The notes beneath the pieces were generated by a model that saw nothing but the letters and a program-made list of their open reading frames with translations, was not told where the DNA came from and ran no database searches. A program made the translations under genes and the position numbers. Below, in pieces: positions 1-7,200 of a stretch of 14,708 nucleotides of DNA. Position 1 is the stretch's first letter, and the number at the start of each line of letters is the position of its first letter. The stretch is from Longimicrobium sp. (GTDB taxonomy: Bacteria > Gemmatimonadota > Gemmatimonadetes > Longimicrobiales > Longimicrobiaceae). The stretch lies in NCBI RefSeq assembly GCF_036388275.1, contig NZ_DASVSF010000019.1:1-14708 (forward strand), read 5' to 3'.

Positions 1-874
1 GTCCCGAAGACCACGTCCTCCCGGCCGCTCAGCCGCGCCAGCACCTGCGCCCACGCCAGGTGGCACAGGCTCGCCGCGCTCACCCCCAGCGCCCGCGCCC
101 GGAGGCGCAGCCGCGCGCCCAGGTCGGCCGCCACCGGCAGCCGCGCCTCTCCGAGCCCCTGTCCATCCCCCCACACGTCCAGCATCCCGTACGGCGCCGT
201 CGGCTCCTCCACGTCGCCCAGCATCCCCCGGAAGAACCGCTCGTGCTCCTCCCGGCTCACCCCCAGGCGCGCCTGCGCCACGTAGTTGCGGAAGGGGAGC
301 GGCGCCGGCAGTTCCGACTCGCGGCCCGCCAGGTGCGCAGCGATCTCCTCCCGCTCCACTTCCAGCGACTCGTGGTCGCCCGTCAGGTGGTGCGTGAGCA
401 TCAGCAGCAGCCACCGGCCACCCGCGCGGTCTTCGGCGATGCACGCCCGCCGCAGCGGCGCCCGCCCGAGGTCCATCCGGTACTGCCGGGGATCGAAGCG
501 CCGCCACAGCTGCCCGGCCGCATCCCCCGCCTCCGCATCCAGCTGCACCTCTTCCACCGGCAGCGGCGCGTGCCGCCAGACGACCTGCACCGGCTCGCGC
601 AGCCCCTCCCAGGCCACGGCCGTGCGCAGGATGTCGTGGCGGCCGATCACCGCCTGCAGCGCCGCCAGGTGCCGCTCCAGGCGCGCGCGGGTGTCGAACT
701 CGGTCACGCTCGACAGCAGGTACGGGTCCCCCTCCTCGGAGAGCAGGTGGTGGAAGAGGATCCCCTCCTGCAGGGCGGCCAGGGGGTAGATGTCCTGCAC
801 GTTCGCGGCTCCGCCCGGCACCCCCGCCACGATCCGGTCGATCTCCCCCTGCGTGAGCTCCACCAGCGGGAGCA
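1..874 (-). other. Module 6 (partial): dual condensation/epimerisation-type C domain, cut by window edge
   Basis: About 290 residues of a condensation-superfamily domain that differs clearly from the other four. It opens with VQDIYPLAALQEGILFHHLL and contains HHLLSEEGD (1136-1144), an exact fit to the extra N-terminal HH[I/L]xxxxGD motif described for dual C/E domains. The main active-site motif is HHLTGDHES (H1256, H1257, D1261), with DH rather than DG. Further on it has HDILRTAV, FRGMLGDVEEPTAPYG, ARALGVSAASLCHLAWAQVL and GREDVVFGT, wording I associate with dual C/E domains of Pseudomonas lipopeptide synthetases. Such domains epimerise the residue on the preceding carrier and then condense it. 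The rest of the domain and its A domain lie beyond base 1. Confidence 0.82.
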
Positions 875-3800
875 TCTCCGGCGTGATGGACGCGGCCCCC
901 TCCGGGATCCGGTTCGCGGGGACCTCCACCTCCTGCGACGCTCCGCCCATGGCCAGGGCCAGCTCGGCCAGCACCGGCGTGGTGAACAGGGTCCGCACGT
1001 CCGTGTGCAGCCCCGCGCGCCGCATCCGCTCGATCAGGGTGATCGCAAGGAGCGAGTGCCCGCCCAGCTCGAAGAAGTGGTCCCACCGGCCCACCCGCTC
1101 CAGGCCCAGCACCTCCGCCCAGATCCCGGCCAGCGCAGCCTCCACCTCTCCCACGGGAGCCTCGCCCCCCCGCCGCACGTACGCACTCTCCTCCGGTTCG
1201 GGGAGCGCCCGCCGGTCCAGCTTGCCGTTGGGGGTGAGCGGCAGCGCGTCCAGGCGCACGTACGCCGCCGGCACCATGTACTCGGGCAGCCGCTCCAGCA
1301 GGTGCGCGCGCAGGTCCTCCACCCGCACCTCGCCGGCGCCCACCCAGTACGCCGCCAGCCGCTTCCCTCCCGGCTCGTCTCGCACGACGACCGCCGCATC
1401 CTTCACCCCGGCGTGGGCCGCCAGCACCCGCGCGACCTCGCCCGGCTCCACGCGGTAGCCGCGGATCTTCACCTGGGCATCCACCCGGCCCAGGAACTCC
1501 AGCTCGCCCGAGACCGTCCACCGCCCCCGGTCGCCCGTGCGGTACAGCCGTGCTCCCGCCTCGCCCGAGAAGGGATCGGGAACGAACTGCGCCGCGGTCA
1601 GCGCCGGCCGGTCCAGGTATCCCCGGACCACCCCCACCCCGCCCACGTGCAGCTCTCCCGCGACGCCGACGGGAGCCGGGTCGCCGTGCGGGCCGAGCAC
1701 GTACACGCGCAGGTTGGTGAACGGCCGCCCGATGGAGGGCGTTCCGCCACCGGCGAAGCACTCCCCCAGCGTCGCGCCGATGGTGGTCTCGGTGGGGCCG
1801 TAGCCGTTGAAGAAGCGGCGGCCCGGCGCCCAGCGCGCCACCACCTCCGCCGTGCACACGTCGCCGGTGGCCACCAGCGTCCGCAGCTCCGGGAGCTCGT
1901 CGGGCGCCAGCACGGCCAGGGTGGTGGGCTGCAGCGTGGCGAAGGTGACGCGGTGCTCGCGCATGAAGCGCAGCAGCTCCGGCCCGGGAAGCGCCGCGTC
2001 GCCCGTCGCCAGGCAGAGCGTTCCCCCGTTGGCGAGCGCCGCCAGGACGTCCCAGAACGCCGCGTCGAAGCCGAAGGAGGCGATCTGCAGCACCCGCTCG
2101 TCCGCCCGCAGCCCGAACAGCCGCCGCTGCGTTTCGGCCACGTTGGGGAGCCCGCGGTGCGGGACCAGAACGCCCTTGGGCATCCCGGTGGAGCCGGAGG
2201 TGTAGATCACGTACGCCAGGTCCTGCGCGGCCACCCCGCTCTCCGGCGCATGCGCGGGCTCCCGCGCGATCGCGCTCCCCTCCACGTCCAGCACCACCAC
2301 GCGCGCCGCGTGCGCGGGAAGCCCCTGCTCGAGCGAGGAGTCCGTCAGCAGCACGGGCACCGCGGAATCCTGGATCATGAACGCCAGGCGGTCCGCCGGA
2401 TACCTGGGGTCCAGCGGCACGTAGGCGCCCCCGGCCTTGAGCACGCCGAGCAGGGATACCACCAGCTCCGGGCCGCGCTCCACGTACAGCCCCACGCGCA
2501 CCTCGGGCCCCACGCCCAGGCCGCGCAGGTAGTGCGCAAGCCGGTTGGCACGCGTGTCCAGCTCGGCGTACGTCAGCCGCACTCCCTCCGCGACCACGGC
2601 CACCGCCCCCGGCGTGCGCGCCGCCTGTGCCTGGAACAGCTGGTGGATGCAGAGGCCGGCCGGAACCTCGGCCTCCGTCCGGTTCCACTCCTCCAGCACC
2701 AGCGCGCGCTCGGCCTCGCCGAGCAGCTCCAGCCGCGAAAGCCGCACGTCCGCATTCGCGGCGACCTGCTCCAGCACCCGCTGCAGGTGCCCCAGGAGCC
2801 GCACGATCGTGCCGCGCTCGAACAGGTCCGTGGCGTACGACAGCCCGCAGCGCAGGCCCCCGCGCGTCGCCGCGGCGGTCAGTGCCAGGTCGACCTTGGC
2901 GGTGGCGAAACCCGCGTCGACGCGCTCGGTGCTCAGCTCCGCCAGGCCGGTGGCCGCGTCCTGGGTGTCCTGCAGCATGAACGCCACCTGGAAGAGCGGC
3001 GCGTGGCTCAGGCTGCGCTCCGGCTGAAGCTCCGCCACCAGCTTCTCGAAGGGCACCTCCTGGTTCTCGAACGCCCCCAGCGTCACCTCGCGCACCCGGC
3101 CCAGCAGCGCACGGAAGGTCGGATCTCCGGACACGTCGGTGCGCAGCACCAGCGTGTTGACGAAGAAGCCGATCAGCCCCTCCAGCTCGGTTCGCTCGCG
3201 CCCGGCGATGGGGCTGCCCACCACCACGTCGTCGCTCCCGCCGTACCGGGAGAGCAGCGCCTGGAAGGCGGCCAGCGCAACCATGTACAGCGTCGCGCCC
3301 TCATGCCGGGCCAGGGCGCGCAGCCTTTCCAGCACCTCGGCCGGGAGATGGACGCGCTCGATCGCCCCCCGGAACGTCTGCACGGCCGGCCGGGGATGGT
3401 CCGTGGGCAGCTCCAGCAGCGCGGGGGCGTCGGCGAGCCGCTCCCGCCAGTATCCGAGCTGCTTGTTCAGCGCCTCGCCCTCCAGCTGCTCGCGCTGCCA
3501 GGCGGCGTAGTCGGCGTACTGCACCGCCAGCTCCGGGAGCGGAGACTCCCGCCCCTCGCGATACGCCTGGTACAGCGCCGAGAACTCGCGCGAGAGCACC
3601 CCCAGGCTCCACTCGTCGCTGACGATGTGGTGCATCGCGAGCAGCAGCACGTGGTCGTCCTCGCCCAGCCGCAGCAGCGACGCCCGGAAGAGCGGCCCCG
3701 CGGCCAGGTCGAACGGCCGTGCCGCCTCGGCCGAGACGCGGCGCCGCATCTCGGCTTCCCGTTCCGCCTCGGCCAGCGCGGACAGGTCGTCGGCCGCGAG

Positions 3801-4157
3801 CGCGAAGCCGGCGAAGGGCAGAACCACCTGCACCGGAGAGCCGTTCACCTCCCGGAAGACGGTCCGCAGCGACTCGTGGCGCCGGACGATCTCCCCCAGC
3901 GCGCGCTCCAGCGCCGCGGGGTCCGGCGTTCCCCGCAGCCGGAGCGGCCAGGACATGTTGTACGAGGTGCCCCCCGGCTCCAGGCGGTCCAGGAACCAGA
4001 GCCGCTCCTGCGCAAAGGAGAGCGGAGCGCCGTCGCGATGGTCGCGGGGCACGATGCCGGACGAGCGGACCCGGCCCTTGAGCCTCGCCTGGAGGAGCGC
4101 GCGCGCGGCGGAAGAAAGCTCCGGGCGCGGAGACTCGGCCATCTTATCCAGCGACAT
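1..4157 (-). CDS. Nonribosomal peptide synthetase, C-A-T followed by a truncated dual C/E domain (3' end outside window)
   Basis: Second NRPS of the operon. It takes the peptidyl chain from the upstream protein and extends it. The start is ATG at 4157-4155, one base after the upstream TGA. A second in-frame ATG (codon 6, 4142) is possible but would leave a gap. The frame stays open to base 1: 1385 complete codons plus two bases. Order: N-terminal segment 1-44; C domain from PLSFAQERLWF at residue 45 with HHIVSDEWS at 176-184; A domain about 505-990 with YTSGSTG at 652, FDAAFW at 697-702, NGYGPTE and A10 K979; T domain with LGGHSL, Ser1035; then from about residue 1095 a condensation domain of dual C/E type with HHLLSEEGD at 1136-1144 and HHLTGDH at 1256-1262, cut in mid-domain at VVFGT. 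There is no clear Shine-Dalgarno before the ATG, which fits translational coupling. Termination and release functions are not visible. Confidence 0.96.
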   Translation of the reverse strand, partial: MSLDKMAESPRPELSSAARALLQARLKGRVRSSGIVPRDHRDGAPLSFAQERLWFLDRLEPGGTSYNMSWPLRLRGTPDPAALERALGEIVRRHESLRTVFREVNGSPVQVVLPFAGFALAADDLSALAEAEREAEMRRRVSAEAARPFDLAAGPLFRASLLRLGEDDHVLLLAMHHIVSDEWSLGVLSREFSALYQAYREGRESPLPELAVQYADYAAWQREQLEGEALNKQLGYWRERLADAPALLELPTDHPRPAVQTFRGAIERVHLPAEVLERLRALARHEGATLYMVALAAFQALLSRYGGSDDVVVGSPIAGRERTELEGLIGFFVNTLVLRTDVSGDPTFRALLGRVREVTLGAFENQEVPFEKLVAELQPERSLSHAPLFQVAFMLQDTQDAATGLAELSTERVDAGFATAKVDLALTAAATRGGLRCGLSYATDLFERGTIVRLLGHLQRVLEQVAANADVRLSRLELLGEAERALVLEEWNRTEAEVPAGLCIHQLFQAQAARTPGAVAVVAEGVRLTYAELDTRANRLAHYLRGLGVGPEVRVGLYVERGPELVVSLLGVLKAGGAYVPLDPRYPADRLAFMIQDSAVPVLLTDSSLEQGLPAHAARVVVLDVEGSAIAREPAHAPESGVAAQDLAYVIYTSGSTGMPKGVLVPHRGLPNVAETQRRLFGLRADERVLQIASFGFDAAFWDVLAALANGGTLCLATGDAALPGPELLRFMREHRVTFATLQPTTLAVLAPDELPELRTLVATGDVCTAEVVARWAPGRRFFNGYGPTETTIGATLGECFAGGGTPSIGRPFTNLRVYVLGPHGDPAPVGVAGELHVGGVGVVRGYLDRPALTAAQFVPDPFSGEAGARLYRTGDRGRWTVSGELEFLGRVDAQVKIRGYRVEPGEVARVLAAHAGVKDAAVVVRDEPGGKRLAAYWVGAGEVRVEDLRAHLLERLPEYMVPAAYVRLDALPLTPNGKLDRRALPEPEESAYVRRGGEAPVGEVEAALAGIWAEVLGLERVGRWDHFFELGGHSLLAITLIERMRRAGLHTDVRTLFTTPVLAELALAMGGASQEVEVPANRIPEGAASITPEMLPLVELTQGEIDRIVAGVPGGAANVQDIYPLAALQEGILFHHLLSEEGDPYLLSSVTEFDTRARLERHLAALQAVIGRHDILRTAVAWEGLREPVQVVWRHAPLPVEEVQLDAEAGDAAGQLWRRFDPRQYRMDLGRAPLRRACIAEDRAGGRWLLLMLTHHLTGDHESLEVEREEIAAHLAGRESELPAPLPFRNYVAQARLGVSREEHERFFRGMLGDVEEPTAPYGMLDVWGDGQGLGEARLPVAADLGARLRLRARALGVSAASLCHLAWAQVLARLSGREDVVFG
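875..4157 (-). other. Module 5: C-A-T of the downstream synthetase, substrate uncertain
   Basis: The C domain (residues 45 to about 480) has HHIVSDEWS, with Glu where the HHxxxDG motif normally ends in Gly. The catalytic second His and the Asp are kept, so it is probably functional. Its sequence is closest to the C domain of module 4 (shared SDDVVVGSPIAGR, GFF-NTLVLRTD and QEVPFE-LVAELQPERSL). The A domain has YTSGSTGMPKG (Y652), FDAAFWDVL (D698, W702), FATLQPTTL, LVATGDV, NGYGPTETTIG and A10 K979. The code is D-A-W-T-V-T-G-I-G-K. DAWT at the first four positions is shared with the phenylalanine code DAWTIAAICK of GrsA, but the second half differs. An aromatic or bulky residue is only a weak suggestion. 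The T domain is HFFELGGHSL, Ser1035. Confidence 0.88.
2716..2789. repeat. Copy 1 of a 74-bp near-identical repeat at a C-to-A junction
   Basis: This segment encodes the end of the module 5 C domain and the linker VAANADVRLSRLELLGE. It matches 6029-6102 in the same orientation without gaps, with four mismatches counted by hand (70 of 74 bases). Such DNA identity between paralogous modules exceeds what protein conservation of a linker requires and points to recent duplication or gene conversion. Confidence 0.75.
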
Positions 4158-4250
4158 CTCAGGTGCCTGCAATGGGGTGGGACTCGGCCAGCCGGGCGGC
4201 CTCGTCTTCGGACGTGGCGGGGACGTCTTCGTAGAGCATGCGCTCGATCT
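4026..4250 (-). other. Candidate docking pair: acidic C-terminal tail of the upstream protein and basic N-terminal helix of the downstream protein
   Basis: After the last carrier the upstream protein ends with LYEDVPATSEDEAARLAE and a few more residues, a net acidic tail. The downstream protein begins with 44 residues before its C domain, including ELSSAARALLQARLKGRVRS, a probable basic helix. Partner NRPS proteins commonly recognise each other through short terminal helices of opposite charge, so the two ends may form the docking contact that fixes module order 4 to 5. I cannot assign them to a named docking-domain family. Confidence 0.4.
4155..4161 (-). promoter_or_regulatory. Translational-coupling junction TGAGATG between the two synthetase genes
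   Basis: Read on the minus strand, the stop TGA (4161-4159) is followed by one base and the ATG (4157-4155). No purine-rich Shine-Dalgarno of normal strength precedes the ATG and there is no room for a promoter, so ribosomes ending the upstream gene probably restart here. This would give near-equal amounts of the two partner proteins. What is seen is the spacing; coupling is inferred. Confidence 0.8.
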
Positions 4251-7200
4251 CTCCCGCCATGGCTTCCAGCGTGGGCATCGAGAACACGGTGCGGATCGAG
4301 ATCCGCAGGTCGAGCATGTCCCGGACGCGGGCCAGCATGCGCATGATCAGCAGCGAGTGGCCGCCCAGCTCGAAGAAGCTGTCGTGCACGCCCACCCGCT
4401 CCACGCCCAGCACCTCGGCCCAGATCTCCGCCAGCACCTCTTCCACCGGCGTCCGCGGCGCCACGTACGTCTCCTCCGACGACGCGTACTCCGGCGCCGG
4501 CAATGCCTTGCGGTCCACCTTGCCGTTGGGTGTCAGCGGCAGCGCGTCCAGGGAGACGAACGCGGACGGCACCATGTACTCCGGCAGGGTGCGCCGCAGG
4601 TGCTCTCGCAGCTCATCCGCCTGGGCGCCACCCACCACGTACGCCACCAGCCGCTGCTCGCCCGGCTGGTCATCCCGCACGATCACCCGCGCATCGAGCA
4701 CCTCGCCGTGCGCCGACAGCGCGGCCTCGATCTCCCCCAGCTCGATGCGGAAGCCACGGATCTTGACCTGCTGGTCCACCCGCCCCAGGAACTCCAGCTC
4801 GCCGCGGCCCGACCACCGCACCCGGTCGCCCGTCCGATAGAGCCGCGCCCCGGTTTCGCCGCCGAAGGGATCGGGAACGAACGCTGCCGCGGTCAGCTCC
4901 GGCCGGTTCAGGTAGCCCAGCGCCACTCCCGCGCCGCCCACGTACAGCTCGCCGGGGACGCCGGCAGGCGCCGGCTGCATCCCCGCGTCCAGCACGCGCA
5001 CGTACGTGTTCGCGATCGGCCGGCCGACCGGGATGCTGGCACCGTCCCGCGGCGCCCCGGCGATGCGGTGGCAGCAGGTGAAGGTGGTGTTCTCCGTGGG
5101 CCCGTAGCCGTTGATGAGCGCCGTCCCGGGCAGCTCCTCCAGCACGCGGCGCACGTGGGGGACGGAAAGCACGTCGCCGCCGGCCAGCAGCTGCCGCACG
5201 CCGCGCAGGATCTCGATGCCCTCCTCCACCACCAGGTGGAAGAGGCCCGCCGTCAGCCAGAGGACGGTGACGCCGTGCTCCGCCAGCGCCCGCCCGATGC
5301 TCTCCACCGAGGGCTGCCCGGCGGGATGGATGGCGAGGCGGGCGCCGTTCAGCAGCGGCCCCCACAGCTCGAGCGTGGCCGCGTCGAACGAGGCGGGCGC
5401 GAGCTGCAGGAACACGTCGGAGGGATCGATAGCAACGTAGTCCTGCCCGCGCACCAGGCGCACGATGGCACGGTGCGGCACCTCCACGCCCTTGGGCCGC
5501 CCCGTGGAGCCGGAGGTGTACATCACGTACGCCGCCGCGTCCGGGTCCGTCCCCGCCGCCGGTGCGTCCGCCGGCTCCGCCGCGATTTGCCCCGCGTCCG
5601 CGTCTACCCGCACGATGCGCGCGGCGTGGGGCGGCAGGCGGTCCGCCAGCGACGACTCCGTCACCAGCACCGGCGCGGCGGTGTCGGCCAGCATGAAGGC
5701 CAGCCGCTCCGCCGGGTACTCCGGGTCCAGCGGCACGTACGCGCCGCCCGCCTTGAGCGCGGCCAGCGTGGCGACGACCATCTCCGGTCCGCGCTCCAGG
5801 AACACCCCCACGCGCGTCCCCGCGGCCACGCCCGCACGGCGCAGGTGGTGGGCAAGGCGGTTGGCGCGGACGTCCAGCTCCGCGTACGTCATCCGCCCGC
5901 CGTCCCACGCCAGCGCCACGGCGTCGGGCGCGGCGGCGGCGGCCCGCGCGAAGAGCGCATCCACCGTGGCGCGGGGGAGCTCGGGCGCCGCGCCTTCGCC
6001 CAGCGCGAGCAGGCGGGCGCGCTCCGTCTCGCCGAGCAGCTCCAGACGCGAAAGCCGCACGTCCGCGTTTGCGGCGACCTGCTCCAGCACCCGCTCCAGG
6101 TGCTCCAGCATCCGCCGGGCGGTGGAGCGGTCGAAGAGATCGGTGCTGTACTCCAGCGCGCCGCGGATGCCGCCGTCGTGCGGAACGGCGGTGAGCCCCA
6201 GGTCGAACCGGGTGGTCTCGACCTCCGCGGACGCTGCCTCCATCCGCAGCCCCGCGAGGCCGAAGCCGGAGCGGTCGACGTTCTGCAGCGCGAACGTCAC
6301 CTGGAAGATCGGCGCGTGGCCCAGGGAGCGCTCCGGCTGCAGCTCGGCCACCAGCCGCTCGAAGGGCACCTCCTGGTGCTCGTACGCGCCCAGCGTCCCC
6401 TCGCGCACCCGCCCCAGCAGCTCGCGGAAGGTGGGGTCTCCCCCGAGGTCGGTGCGCAGCACCAGCGTGTTGGCGAAGAAGCCGATCAGCTCCTCCACCT
6501 CCTTCGTCGTCCGCCCGGCGATGGGGCTGCCCACGACGACGTCGTCGCTCCCGCTGTACCTGCCCAGCAGCAGCTGGAAGGCCCCCAGCATCACCATGTA
6601 CAGCGTGGCGCCCTCGCTCCGGCCCAGCGCCTGGAGGCCGTCGAGCAGCGCGCGCGGCAGCTCGAACCGTTCCCGCGCGCCGCGGTGCGACTGCACCGCC
6701 GGCCGGGGCCGGTCCGCCGGCAGCTCCAGCAGCGCCGGCGCGCCCGCCAGCCGCTCCTTCCAGTAGCCGACCTGCCGGTCCAGCACCTCGTCCGCCAGCT
6801 GGGCGCGCTGCCACACGGCATAGTCCGCGTACTGCACGGGCAGCTCGGCGAGCGGCGAACCGCTCCCCTCGCGATAGGCCGCGTACAGCGCCGACAGCTC
6901 GCGCAGGAGCACGCCGCTGCTCCACCCGTCGCTGACGATGTGGTGGATGCACAGCAGCAGGACGTGCTCCTCGTGCGCCACCCGCAGCAGCGCGGCGCGG
7001 ATGGGCGGCCCCTCGGCCAGGTCGAACGGACGCGCCGCATCCTCCCGCGCGCGCCGCCGCACCTCCGTCTCGCGATCCGTCTCCGGCAGCCCCGACAGGT
7101 CGTCGACGGGGAGCGCGAAGCCGGCGAAGGGCGCGATCACCTGCACCGCGCCTCCATCCATCTCGCGGAAGACGGTCCGCAGCGCCTCGTGGCGGCGGAC

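Noticed and set aside
3606..3632. Module 5 C domain as catalytically dead because of HHIVSDEWS
   Set aside because: The second His and the motif Asp are present. The Gly-to-Glu change alone does not justify calling it inactive.
60..4346. Plus-strand open frame of 1428 codons
   Set aside because: It lies opposite the downstream synthetase and runs across the junction of the two real genes. Its translation is Arg/Pro/Gln/His-rich with no recognisable domain. It reflects the scarcity of stop codons in high-GC antisense frames.
6029..6102. The 74-bp repeat as a mobile-element or CRISPR repeat
   Set aside because: Only two copies, both in frame in conserved C-A linkers, with no spacers, terminal inverted repeats or transposase nearby.
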